Below are positions 44,601 to 55,088 of a stretch of 64,000 nucleotides of DNA, in pieces (within the stretch, counting starts at the first letter, position 1; each line of letters begins with the position of its first letter). The stretch is taken from contig CM030944.1 of NCBI GenBank assembly GCA_018136815.1, forward strand, positions 1,488,456 to 1,552,455, read 5' to 3'. The position numbers and the translations under genes are program-made. This DNA comes from Isochrysis galbana (lineage: Eukaryota > Haptophyta > Isochrysidales > Isochrysidaceae). The notes beneath the pieces are model-generated. The model did not search any database and was not told the DNA's origin. It was given only the letters and a program-made list of their open reading frames with translations.

Positions 44601-45305
44601 TAACCTTTTAGAGCAGCAGCCTTCTTCTTAGCATCTGGAGCTCCCTTTCGCAGCACCTTGTGAGAGGAAGATCCCTGACCTGTCGTGGCAGAGGTATCGG
44701 CGCCAGCCGAGTCATCCGTTTCAACATCCACCGTGTTCTTCTTCAAGACCTTTGCAGCTCTCCGTGCCTCGGCAGCAGCATATTCTCCTGCCTCCTTGGC
44801 GCGCTTGCGTTCGCGCCACTCCGCTATGAGGTCCTTGGAAACGTTCTCAGCGGGTTCCCACGTATTCTCGTCTGACGCATACCCCTCCCACTTGATGAGG
44901 TATTCCACTTCGTCGTCTCGGTTACGCCGACGGCCACGCACCTCCTCCACTTTGAAGACATCATCCCCCAAGTAATTTTCATCATCCTACAAAAACGCAA
45001 AAAGGAGATGATATAGAAGAGGTGAAGAAGGAAGCACAAGGACATGGGGGAGGCGACGAGCTTGAATGCAGCTTCCTCGGCATAGATGCCAGAGGGAGGG
45101 TGAGGGGAGGCGGGTGAGGGTGGCCTTGGTGTTGTGGCAGCGTATAGCTCCGAAGCACTGCACTCTCCCCAGCGCATGCTGCCTCATCGCAACCGCTATC
45201 CACGCGGACTGGCCGGCGGGATCAGGTCACCTTGGCCTTCTCGTCCCAGTACGTCGTCTCTGACTCACTCTCCTCGTGATCGTCCTCTGATTCCGATTTC
45301 TCCAT
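41624..45305 (-). CDS. Chromodomain protein with Gly/Cys-rich C-terminal tail
   Basis: Two exons: 45305-45231 (MEKSESEDDHEESESETTYW...) and 44986-41624, phase 0, GTGACC...GTAG intron, 1145 residues. The chromodomain (~33-90) reads DVFKVEEVRGRRRNRDDEVE then YLIKWEGYASDENTWEPAEN. F, W and Y occupy the aromatic-cage positions that read methyl-lysine on histone H3, as in HP1 and Polycomb. An RK/EA-rich, probably helical, charged region (~90-280) follows, then a long disordered Ser/Ala/Pro region. The last ~300 residues are Gly-rich with recurring GGxG, CG and GMxG units (GSGCGCGGMGNMAGCG). No chromoshadow, SET or helicase domain is visible, so it is not a standard HP1, SUV39 or CHD protein. Likely nuclear, heterochromatin-linked. 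Confidence 0.85.
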
Positions 45306-46159
45306 CGTGCGAGGGGAGGGAGGAAGCTAGCCCGAGCAAGGCAACGCGGGCTGGTGGGATGGGGTGTTTTGCGAAAGGGCCGAAAGGGGCGGGGCGACAA
45401 AAATGGCGATAGAACAAGAGAGAGAGAGGGAGAGGGAGGGCGAGAGAGGGAGGTGAGGGGAGGCAGGCAGGGAGGGAGAGGGAGAAGAAGGGGGGGGGGG
45501 GGGGGGAGAGGGGGGGGGGGGAGTCCCGAGAGAGAGGGAGAGGGAAGGAGAAGGTGAAATAGAAGAGGGGAGGCGTGCTGGCCCGAGGCGGCGCCGATGA
45601 CGAGGGGGGGGGGGGGGGCGGGGGAGGCGAAAACAAAACTCGCGCGGCGCGGCGCCGACGAGACTCGGAGTCGGTCGAGCGCTAGATACATATTGATATA
45701 TTGTGTCAGGTGGTTTAACTCTAGCTAGTGCTGTGGGACCGTGGGCCAATCGCGCGCGACGCTCCCCCAAGCCGCGTCGACAAAGGACAAGGGACGTTCG
45801 GTGTTGTGCATGTGCATGTGGAGTGCCTCCGAGACCCGAAGAGGGTGCAACTTCCAACTTGAGGTTCCCTTTTTTCTTATTCTTACCCCCCTCACCAATT
45901 TTTACACTTATAAAATTCTACCCCTCAACTTTGCCTCATTGCTCATTGGCCGTATCACAACCCCCAAAAATGTGTCCCTAGATGCAAACGTTTCTATGGG
46001 TCCAATTGTTGCAGACGGTGTCGTCGTCACGGGACGAGGAGGTGTTGTATTCCTGCCCATCTGAAGGCTGAAGGCTGTAGGCATGAATATTCGTGTAAGG
46101 TACGCGCTCATAATTACAATTGAACAGTTCCCCGTGTTGCCACGTTGCCACTGACGCAC
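45306..46159. other. Chromodomain promoter side, G-rich, then intergenic
   Basis: About 45420-45640 is GGGA/GGGG-rich immediately upstream of the chromodomain gene. Near 45845-45880 GGTGCAACTTCCAACTTGAGG and TTCCCTTTTTT echo 10285-10320. No gene. Confidence 0.5.
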
Positions 46160-46450
46160 AAGACACACAGATTCGGATTCCCCATGGTCTCAAGTCCAGG
46201 TTTGCAGATTTTGGTCTCGAAATTTGCGATTCGAAGTTTGTAGTTTGTTTCTGCTGTTACTATAATTGTTGGCTCGTTTAAGGTAATAAACCGGCATGAC
46301 TTCGACTTCTCGTTCTGCAGTCGCTCTGCGAGACTCTCTCTCTCTCTCTCTCCGTCCGCCTCTCCTCGGCCGACGGCAGGAAGATTCGTCCAAAACATTC
46401 TCCGGTCCCAAGATATCTCGTGGGGGCGGCAGGATTGCCCCTCGCCCCCT
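46160..46450 (+). repeat. Dispersed repeat, copy 2 (partner at 1-270)
   Basis: It matches the window start in the same orientation over ~280 bp with scattered changes, ending near GTGGGGGC. Both copies retain the CTCTCTCT run and TCCTCGGCCGACGG. Sequence to 46800 after it shows no gene. Confidence 0.75.
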
Positions 46451-46819
46451 CGTTTCCGTCCTAGATGTTAAACACGGTGTGTCAGGTCTAGAAACACACC
46501 AAAAACAGCTGTTTTTGGCTTTTTGGAAACACGGTGAAACATAGTACCGAAAACAGCGGGTCATATACATATATAGTGTATTATACATGTATATTTATAT
46601 CCATCTCCCGTAGGCTCACAGCTCACAGCTACCGGTAGTTCCTGTGGGAGTGTAATTGTGATTGTAACTGTCAAGCATGATTTTGTGATTGATGATTGAT
46701 TGTGTCTTGCATCCAACTAGCAACTAGGTGGTAGGTGGTAGGTGGTGGTAGCTAGTGGTGTAGTGGTGCAGGTGGGAGTCCAGGCAATCAGGTGGCGGGA
46801 TTGATTATGCTATGGTGTC

Positions 46820-47010
46820 GCATTCGCGAATCGACACTCGTTAGGCTTCGCTCTTCTCTTCGTCGTTCGGTATTTATCGTTATAATTCTCTCGTTCTCGT
46901 TCTCGGTCAAAAGCTTCGCTTGGATGCATGGGATCGTGGGTTGTGGAGCGCCCTCTCTCTTTCTCTCGAAAAGAGAAGGGAAGTTTCCCCACCTTTCTTC
47001 CTCCCAGGCG
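46820..47010 (+). repeat. Dispersed repeat, inverted partner at 56935-57130
   Basis: GCATTCGCGAATCGACACTCGTTA, TATTTATCGTTATAATTCTCT, GGGTTGTGGAGCGCCCTCTC and GGGAAGTTTCCCCACC all occur in reverse complement at 56935-57130 in the same relative order. Part also resembles 272-295. Not coding as far as I can see. Confidence 0.75.
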
Positions 47011-47334
47011 CTTCGCGGTCGTCAGTCGTCAGTCGTCGCTCTCGCTCTCGTCGCTCTCGCTCTCGTAACACTCATACCCTACAATCCCTCCTTCCCTCGC
47101 CAGCCCCTGCCATCACAGCCCTCCTCTCACTCACCCTCGCCTCTCGCCGCTCGTTCCATGTCGCTCTCGCCGCCGTCCTCGCCCTCGCTCAAGCCCGCCT
47201 GCCCGCCTTCCTCGTCTGCTGACGGGCTTCAGCCCGTCAGCACCTCTGAAGTGGCCTCCCTCGCCGCGCCTGCCGCCGGCTTGCCACCTTCCTCATTGCC
47301 CTCAGGCCCTATGGGCCATCACAATTCGTCATAT

Positions 47335-47665
47335 TCGTAAAGATGGGGGTGCTGAGTTCTCGTGGCGACTTGATCTTCGGTTTCCTGCCTTGGGAAGCCT
47401 TGTTCGTCCGAGCGGTCGAGATTCCGTCCGGAAGTTCAAAGCCCCTCACGAGGACCGTGAACCTGTTCAGAGTCTTTTCGATGACCGGCACGTGGTGGAA
47501 GGTGTAGTGGTCGAAATCTACTCTGTAGAAGTCGCCTATTATGTATCTCCATGCTATGAGGTATAGGGCTTTCTTTCAGGCTGCCTGGCGTTGGCGAGTT
47601 CGGGTATGCGAAGAGTCTGTCTTTGGTCTTCTGGGCTGACGATCTGTTTCTCGCGGGGGTGCCTA
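47335..47665 (-). mobile_element. LINE C-terminal fragment
   Basis: Minus-strand translation near 47340-47490 reads MPVIEKTLNRFTVLVRGFEL then KASQGRKPKIKSPRELSTP, aligning with the last ~60 residues of both full-ended LINE copies. Upstream bases to ~47660 continue the homology. It is 5'-truncated, lies ~75 bp from LINE copy 2 and points the other way, so the locus was hit twice by the same family. Confidence 0.75.
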
Positions 47666-47739
47666 GTTGGGCTGTCAGTCCGTAAGCTTACGGTGGTTCT
47701 GAGCTTACACTTACATCAGTACTTACTTACATCAGTACT

Positions 47740-50265
47740 CAACTAAGTTTATACTTGGTCGCCATGGAGCGCGCCGGCGCGCCCCTCCTCTCCTTCGGGC
47801 CCCCCGCCGCGGGCGCCCAACCAGTGCCCATGGAGCAGTCGCAGGCGAAGCGACCGCGTCCCCCGGAAGAGGCTGAGCAGGTGAGCGCGACTCCCATCGC
47901 GCCACACGGCCCGTGGCCCCGGCCACACCACCTACAGCAGTCATGCTGGCCCCCCCCATGGGGAGCAGCAGACTGCAGGACACACCAGACACCCACCAGA
48001 CCAGAAGCCAGACAGTACCATTGGGCATGCCTCATGGCAGAGGCCTCTCCCACCCTGGTGACGGTCGCGCCGCCACGGCGGCGCGGCCCGAGACCGGGTG
48101 GCCCTTATGGGCACAACACACATGCAACAGCAGATACGCACCACAACAGACCACACCAACGCCCCCAGCCAGACCACAGCACACCCGCGTGCAAAAAGCG
48201 GCGGACACGGTTCTCTGGACAAGCCCGCACACCGGCAAGCAACAACAATGGATCAAGTACCCCCATTACGAAACGACACATGATAGAAGTGCAAATAGGA
48301 CACTAGGGCTAGGGCTCCTGCACTGGCCGTACCACGTAAAAGCCCTCCAGGCCAAGTGGATCCTAAACTATCTAAACGCAAGAAAAGCGATATGGAAACA
48401 CGGGCTAGATGCTTGGTTCTGCCGGACCGGACTCGGGAGAGGCGCTGTCCTCTCCACGGTCCCGACGAAAACACTGACGGGGAGCATTAGGGGAAACCCG
48501 GCGCTACCAACCTTCTGGAAAGAGGCCCTCGAGAACTTCAAGGATCTCGACGTGCAACCCTCGTTCCTTACGCGGGAAGGCGCGCTTTCACAACCCCTAT
48601 GGCACAATCCGCACATCCCCCCCCCCAGCGATAAAGGCTCAGTGGGCACGCCTATGGGAAACTCTACACACAAACGTGGTGCACAACGTGTTCAAAGACT
48701 GCGGATTTACAACACCATACAGCAAAGAAGACTGCTCTGCATATGTGGAACACTTGCCGGAAGCCTTCATATATGAAGGCCGCACAGTCCACAAAAAAGA
48801 ATTCCTTGAGACATGGGACGAAGTTGTCAAACACGCGAAATCCATACTAGGGCGGGCGAGAGAGCGCCCGCCACCGGGCACCGGAGGGAAGGAAGCCAAA
48901 AATAGCGGCACCCCACCCCAAGAGTCAGAAGACGCGACACAAGTCAGAGAAATCAGAGTCTCGGAGGGAGACAAATACGTCAGTAGATTTAACAACATTT
49001 GGCTACATGCCGAAACCGACTACCTGGGAGAGGTAGCTGATACTGGGAGCGTAGCGGAAATAGAAGAGGTCCAACTTTATCACCCTCCCGCAAGATGGGA
49101 GAGCGGCCTCAAGGGCCCGAGGTTTATGGAGTACCCCCTAGCGGACGAATACGCCATAAAGAAAGGCAAAATCGCGCAAGATGCGATCACGGTCTCGGAC
49201 ATCACCAAAGCCATACTCAAGAAAACCCGGAAAAACGACCCACAAGCGGCGAAAACCGCATGGGGAAAGAGACTAAACATCACGAGCGACGAATGGAAAC
49301 AGATAGCCAAACTGTATACGCTGCCACTGTTGAAACACGTGGACAAACACATGCACTTCAAGCACATTACGCACAGGAGAATAGGCACGAGGAATAGATT
49401 CGCAGAAAGCCCGACGGGAGCATGTAGATTTTGCCGTCGCTACAGAGAAGACTCGTGCCACCTAGCGTGGTGCCCCGAGACGAAAAACATATTCGACACT
49501 ATAGACGCCATCACCAACTACACGCCTAGCCCCGGAAGGTCGCACGCACAACAACAACAAATCAAAGATAGACTTTTCGCGTACCCTGGCGAGGGCACCC
49601 CCGATAGCTTGAAGACGCTATATATACTAGCGTGGAAATATATACTTAGGGACTTCTATAGAGTTGAATTTGAGTCGTACAAGTATCATTACATACCAGT
49701 CATAGAAGCCACACTAGTGAGGTTTACCACCTTGGTGAGAGGTCTCGCTATACCAGGCTCTCACAGCCACATGCGCACCCGCAAGGCTGCCCAAGGAAGG
49801 AAACCAAAACTCAAAAAACCTACTGAACACGGCGCCCCCGCGTTTACTGTGAATGAGAAAGGTAGACTACAATTGAGCGAGAGCTTCAGCCTCGTGGCAC
49901 AGGCGCTTGACCTCGCTGAGAGGCTCGCCTGAAGCAACGAAACATTCCTATGCAATCGGAAACAAAGACACGGGATCGACAGCAGCCATGGCACAAACGA
50001 AAATACGACATAGGTAACGACACAGACCAGAAAGCATCTAGGATATGCATGTCACTTAGCGGCGTAGGAGGAAGGCGTGCACGCACCGCTGAGGGCAGGC
50101 GCACTCCGCCCAACCCGTGAACCCCGCAGAACCCGGGCCCCTAAGTAGAGCACAAGGGGAGTTGCCGCAAGGCGGGAAGTGAGGGAGAGGAATGGGTATG
50201 GGCGTGGCTACGGATACGCGACCCAGTGCCACGCGCGAGGCGAGAATTTTAAAAGGTTTTTTTTT
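47740..50265 (+). mobile_element. LINE copy 2, complete-ended, internally deleted
   Basis: ACTTACATCAGTACT occurs at 47725-47739 and 50266-50280. The hairpin AACTAAGTTTATACTTGGTC lies at 47741-47760 and ATG at 47764. The 3' UTR ends in AAAAGGTTTTTTTTT. The N-terminal ORF runs to ~48306; from ~48290 another frame gives GLGLLHWPYHVKALQAKW and AIWKHGLDAWF, which is the region just after RT in LINE polyproteins; then comes the C-terminal domain. Endonuclease and RT are missing, as in copy 1, but the junction differs, so these are separate deletion events. Confidence 0.88.
48676..49932 (+). CDS. LINE C-terminal domain with CCHC-like zinc motif
   Basis: The 418-residue frame is uninterrupted. It includes VSEGDKYVSRFNNIWLHAET, PLADEYAIKKGKIAQDAITV, HFKHITHRRIGTRNRF, CRFCRRYREDSCHLAWCP, DSLKTLYILAWKYILRDFYR and the basic tail RKAAQGRKPKLKKP. 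Identity to copy 1 is high with many silent differences, showing that this segment evolved under protein selection before the copies separated. The first ~35 residues overlap another frame. Confidence 0.75.
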   Translation: MVHNVFKDCGFTTPYSKEDCSAYVEHLPEAFIYEGRTVHKKEFLETWDEVVKHAKSILGRARERPPPGTGGKEAKNSGTPPQESEDATQVREIRVSEGDKYVSRFNNIWLHAETDYLGEVADTGSVAEIEEVQLYHPPARWESGLKGPRFMEYPLADEYAIKKGKIAQDAITVSDITKAILKKTRKNDPQAAKTAWGKRLNITSDEWKQIAKLYTLPLLKHVDKHMHFKHITHRRIGTRNRFAESPTGACRFCRRYREDSCHLAWCPETKNIFDTIDAITNYTPSPGRSHAQQQQIKDRLFAYPGEGTPDSLKTLYILAWKYILRDFYRVEFESYKYHYIPVIEATLVRFTTLVRGLAIPGSHSHMRTRKAAQGRKPKLKKPTEHGAPAFTVNEKGRLQLSESFSLVAQALDLAERLA

Positions 50266-50280
50266 ACTTACATCAGTACT

Positions 50281-51977
50281 AATATCAGCTTACACCCCTA
50301 TTATAACTTCTAGTATCGCTATTATTATACTTATACTTACTGGGGGGTGTTCAGCGTGCAACGCGTGGCGCGCGCGCAAAGGGGAGGGCAGCGCAAACAA
50401 ACAGAGAGCACGAGTTGGCAGGTGCATGTGAAGAGGCCAAGAGTCCAAGGTGGTGGGGGGTGGGCAGCTAGCAGGAGAGATAGGCGGGGGGAGGGAGCGG
50501 GCTGGCGCGCCTCTGCGCTTGTTCGCGGGGGCTCGTTCCCGCTCCGGAGTTTTGTTTTCAGTTTTATTTTTGAACTGGCAGCCTAGGAACTAACATCAGT
50601 ATATCAGCTCCTAGGGAGCTAATACTAATGCATCAGTACTAATATCAGTACTTACAGCCCAACTAGGCGGGGGTGTATCCCGCTACGGCCTCTATGGTTT
50701 GGAAGATCTGAAGTGTGGAGGGGCACCTAGCCAGGTGTGTACACTTTCGAATGTAAGACCTCATTCAGTTTATTCGATTTCAAGCACAATACGGACATTA
50801 AAGACACCCTATATACTCTGGGGTTTTCTCTCTTTCTTTCACTCTTCTTCTTCTTTCTTCCTCTGTTCTTTTTTACTTTTTCCTACTGTTTTTTTACTGT
50901 TATTTTTTTTTGCTTCTGAGACCTCGCGAATGCGACAAGGCGACAGGGGGCTCCGTTGCCGATGAAGGCTACGGACCACAGCACTAAGGCTATACCCGCA
51001 CAACAAGAAGCACTCTAACGCGTGGCGGCGTCCCATTCGGCAAGCAATTCCGATGACGTCGACGACGTTTCGGCCTCCGTCCTCGACTGGTGGCGTACTC
51101 AACTCCCCAATAAAATGGCCAATCAATCGTCTCCGGCGTGGCCATCCGCAGCGTTGTTTTATCACTCTTTGATCAGGCGTACTTGGATTGGGGGGAGGGG
51201 GGGGCTGTTGCTGTCGATCGGGGGGGGGGGGGAATGTCCCCCGATTAGCTCCTCTCTGGCCTCCGGTATCATCAAATCAGCGGCTGTTAGATATATTGTA
51301 GTCTACCCTCTCTTTCTCCGTTGCCCTCCCCGCCCTTCCTGACCCCCCCCCCCCTCCCTCGCGCGCCAGCTCGCGCAGCCTCGCTGGGTCACCGGTGGCC
51401 CCTCTCCTCCTGCGGCTAGCCAAAGCTAGGACGGGGCTTCCCCGAGGCGGCCCCGGCTTTCCGCTCCTCTCATTTCCTCCGTGCGCCTCAATCCGAATGC
51501 CCACGGCGCACTGGCCGGGCTGCGCTGGCTCGACAGGAGACTGCTGCCCAGCGCTCGTGGCAGCTCCGAGGGTGGCCGAGCCGTTTGGTTCAGCGCCGCT
51601 CGCACTCGCACTCTCGTTCCGTACCAGAGGCAACGCGTTGGCCCCTGAGAATTTGATCCGTACCTCAGTCCGCCAATGTGTGTGCGGAACATCTCACAGG
51701 GGGAAGGGCGTGGCGGCTCGCCGGCCTCTCGTCCTTGGTTTTCTGGGCGGTGGTGGGCGGTGCTGACCGTTCGGGCTGTGGCGTGTCGCAGCGCGGCTCG
51801 CGATGGCTCGCGGTAGACGTGCCCGTGAGTGGCTGGGCGTTCACTCCAAACCTCCATCACCACTCGCACCGCCGGCTAGGCGAGGGCGGAGCGCCCACCC
51901 GACAGAGGTCCGAAGCGCAACGTCGCCCCTCTGGTAATCCTCCTTGACCCATCTCCCAAACCACGCGTGCTGCACAG
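50281..51977. other. Intergenic, possible 5' exons of the GT61-like gene
   Basis: Repeated TATCAGTACT/AATATCAG words (50270-50330, 50590-50660) surround the LINE target. A T-rich run lies at 50835-50920. Poly-G and poly-C occur near 51220 and 51342. Plus-strand frames at 51395-51766 are open (SIRMPTAHWPGCAGSTGDCC) and could be upstream exons of the next gene, but I could not place splice sites. Confidence 0.4.
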
Positions 51978-53853
51978 ATGGGCATATCTGGACGCACGTC
52001 GAGGCCATTTACCAGGCGCTTCTCCATCACGCGAGGGCGAGCGGGTCTTTGCCAAGACAGCTCTTCTTGCCAATGTCAGTCCCGTGCAACGTTGTGGTGC
52101 GAGGGCGTCACTTTGTGAGGAAAATCGAGGGTTTCACAGAGGCGCTGACTCTCCTCAATACTTCTGACATGCTCGTCGACCGTGTGCCCTGGGTGCCGGG
52201 GTGTGCCCCTGTCACCCAAAAAGACGCCCTCTGGGTGTATGACAAGCATACTAATGCAACAGCCTTCACACTTGCTCGGCGGCCACCCTGGTGCTGCACA
52301 AATCTAGCGTGGCCACTGCCCTACGGGCGTCCTGAGCTCGCATCCATGCTGCATGCAAAGACGAGTCAAAGTGGCGTGCCTCTGCCTGCCCGTGCAACGG
52401 CGCTCGCTCAACTGAACATTGCGTTTGACCACACGATTCATTTGATCACCCGTTTGGCGCTCCGGCGGCGTGCCTGGCGCGCTCTTGGTGTAGGGCTTGT
52501 CATCAAAAGCTCAGCGAACCCTCCTCGCAAGTCGTCGTCCATGCCGCCGCCGCACCACCCTCTATTCGGCGTCAACACTACAACGCCGGAAGACTTAATT
52601 CAGCCGGTTCGACTGATCGAAGCTCCACGTCTCTTCACGGTGGTGCTCAGTGTCAACTCCAGCAACTATAGGCGCATAGCTTCCGAGGAAAAGGTAGTTG
52701 AAGAGCTTCGTCGACTCGTGGAAGACCGCAATGCAGCCATCCGGGCGCGGGGCCCAGGCGGTGGCGAGGGATCAGCTGGCGCCGAACGCGATTTGCTCGA
52801 GTTCGCAGCCGTTGACTTGCAAAAAATGGAGTACGCAGATGAGGTATGCGAGCGGTGCTGGGTGTTGCAGATGGCGGGAAGCGTCACCATAAGTCACCTG
52901 TGGCTGCTATCCACTTGTCGTCGACTATATAGATCACCGTGCACGTGGCAAGTATCCTTCACCCGCGCTTGAGTCCCCTGCCCCTTTCCTCCGATTTGCC
53001 CCAGCTCCGACTCATAACGCGTACTCGAGTGCTCGTCTCGCTCTTCGGCTCCGCGCTACACAACTGCCGACTGATGGCTCCGTTCTCCGTTGTCGTCGAG
53101 ATACATGGGGCTCTTCGCCACGATAATGGGCCGTCTGATACCTTTCTCTATGCGCGCATATGCGCGCGCTTAGGCTTGAGATGGGTTGGTGTCCCGGTTC
53201 CGGGAGCGATTCCAAACGTGATTGTGGGCTACGACAAGCATGGTGTGCCTCAACATGTCGGCTTGCACGCCCCTGTCACGCCACAAGCGCATTGCAAAAT
53301 TGTGTTTGGCACTTGGCTTGGCTCTCATCGCAAATGCGATCTTCGGATTGTTGAACGGGCTGGTGCGGATTCCTCCCGCTCTTATCCCGCGATCACGCCT
53401 ACCCTAACTTGCCGCCGTTGCTCGACGGATGCAGGCACGCCGGAGTACCACCACTCGCACAACTTACGACAAGACTTCTCCCGCGCACGCGTCAACATCA
53501 GCTCGCTTGTGGAAACTGTCAGCCGAGCCTTTAATGCAATCGAAGGTGATCAAGACGGCACCCCTCCCCGATGGAACCAGGGCGGCAGTGGGCGCAGCAT
53601 TAGGAGAGGTTCCGGGGGTGGCATGGGAAAGAGCACGTCAATCGATATGGCAAATCCAAGCGAGATTTGGCGCGAGATGCACGAGCGATATAAGCTCGAG
53701 GCCTATTTGGAACATCGGCCGAACGCCTCTCAACATTTGAGGAAGTCCTACTCTAGATGGGTCGACACAATGCTCCGCATGCCACAGTACCACTCTCGTG
53801 GTTGGCCGGCGGAAAATGAATGGATAGGGGAATCGCCTCTTGCCACTACATAA
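51978..53853 (+). CDS. GT61-like glycosyltransferase (5' end unresolved)
   Basis: Two exons are clear: ~51978-52843 and 53005-53853, joined in phase 0 (GAG|GTATGC, CCCCAG|CTC). The join brings RLFTVVLSVNSSNYRRIASE and EEKVVEELRRLVEDR to RTRVLVSLFGSALHNCRLMA and PFSVVVEIHGAL, the order of the DUF563/GT61 fold (donor-binding helix, then the V-L-x-x-x-H-G-A-x-L-x-N block with P-x-x-x-V-x-E-I). Here HGAG is FGSA, so the usual histidine is lost. GT61 enzymes add xylose, arabinose or GlcNAc to glycans in the Golgi. The acceptor at 51976-51977 requires an earlier exon in phase 1 that I did not find. The C-terminal ~120 residues are polar. Confidence 0.65.
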
Positions 53854-53954
53854 GTTCTATATGAACGACCACTACACATACGAGCCGTAGACATGGGCGA
53901 TGGCGTGGTCCAGTCTTTGCATCATCCATTGGAGCATCTATATGTGCACCCTAG

Positions 53955-54092
53955 CGGTTTAAAAAAAGTCTAGCGATTCTGGGCTAACACCTACTATATC
54001 TAGGTAATCCTACCTCCTCACTGAGCATCGCCCGCTTTCTTCCCTTCTCTCCACCCCACCACCTCCCTTCCCCCCCATCATTCCTTTGTCAT
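53955..54092 (-). repeat. Poly-T-tailed dispersed repeat, near full copy
   Basis: Reverse complement of 28880-29012: T run, GATTCTGGGCTAACACCTACTA, AATCCTACCTCCTCACTGA and CCCCCCATCATTCCTTTGTC. ~135 bp, no frame. Confidence 0.65.
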
Positions 54093-54484
54093 CGGTATCA
54101 GGGGTGTGGCCCAGGTGCGCTACCGTGGGCTTGCTTCGGAGTGCAGGTTCGGGGCAGGCCTTTTGTATGCATGGTGCGCGCGTCTGGCTTGTGTGCTTGA
54201 GTTTGCTATGTCGCTTGCAGCTGGATGCGTCAGGTTGTCAGATTCCGTTGCGCTTTGTTGCGCGTGAGTGTTCGTCCACTAGTGTGGCCGTCTCTGAGTC
54301 GTGGTTTGTTTCAGGTTCCCCGGCTACTATCTACTATGTGCGCCACTCCTAGCGTAGTAGTTAACGTCAGGTAGGAGCTCTGCGCTGGGGTCTAAATACA
54401 CTTTCTTGCGAGTGTTAGTAGGCGGCTTGCCTTCAGCTTTGGTCTCCTTTCACTCAGGGTTTCTTCCCCTCTCCGTGGGGACTC
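54093..54484. other. Intergenic, 3' UTR of the b561-like exon
   Basis: The right part (from ~54420) is the 3' flank shared with 32728-32792. Nothing else is recognised. Confidence 0.5.
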
Positions 54485-54952
54485 TCACCCTACCATGAGC
54501 CCCCCCGCGAGCACCCCGAAGGAGAGGCCCAGGAGCACCACGTACGCGACGAGAACGGCGTCGCCTTGGCTCGGCATGAGGGCGCGCCCCGAGAGGGCCT
54601 GGTAGACGCCCACGCCGAGCACGGCGTAGCCCGTCCCCTTGTGCGCGACCCGCCACACGGCGCGGCGTGTGGCCCGCGAGTCAAGGGGAGGCGAGGGCAG
54701 GTGGCGCTGCAGGGAGAAGGGGGGCGCTGCAGGGAGAAGGGGGGCGGCACCAGGAGAGAGAGAGGGAGGCGGCGGCGGCTCCAGGAGAGAGGGAGGCGGC
54801 GGCGGCCAAGCAGCCACCCGCGTCAAAAAACAAGCGCCCCCCCCCCCCAAAAAAATAAAGCACCCAGCGCCAAGCGTACGAGAAAAAGGCGCCCGAGGGG
54901 AGGAGCACGCCCCAAGGGCGGGCGGGGACGCGGAGGGAAAAAACGGTTTCAT
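54485..54952 (-). CDS. Cytochrome b561-like C-terminal exon
   Basis: The minus frame from ATG 54952 is open for 155 residues, but its first ~80 are Pro/Leu low complexity and two CTGCAG acceptor-like sites (around 54707-54730) precede the conserved part. I think the real exon is 54706-54485. It encodes VWRVAHKGTGYAVLGVGVYQ and ALSGRALMP, resembling the W-x-x-x-H-x-x-x-G-x-x-x-x-x-L-G helix of eukaryotic cytochrome b561/DOMON ferric reductases, whose His ligates heme. A terminal helix, VAYVVLLGLSFGVLAGG, follows. Upstream exons were not located. The last 40 residues and 3' UTR are duplicated at 32612. Confidence 0.5.
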   Translation of the reverse strand: MKPFFPSASPPALGACSSPRAPFSRTLGAGCFIFLGGGGACFLTRVAAWPPPPPSLLEPPPPPSLSPGAAPLLPAAPPFSLQRHLPSPPLDSRATRRAVWRVAHKGTGYAVLGVGVYQALSGRALMPSQGDAVLVAYVVLLGLSFGVLAGGLMVG

Positions 54953-55088
54953 AGAACAAACCGAGTAGATGTCTCACGATGCCCCCCCTGAGCAATTCAC
55001 GATTTCGTTTGCCGATGCGCTCAAAACACCGCATATGCTACACGGTAAGAAATATATGTTACCCCCCAGGAGCCAACGCCCCCTAGGA

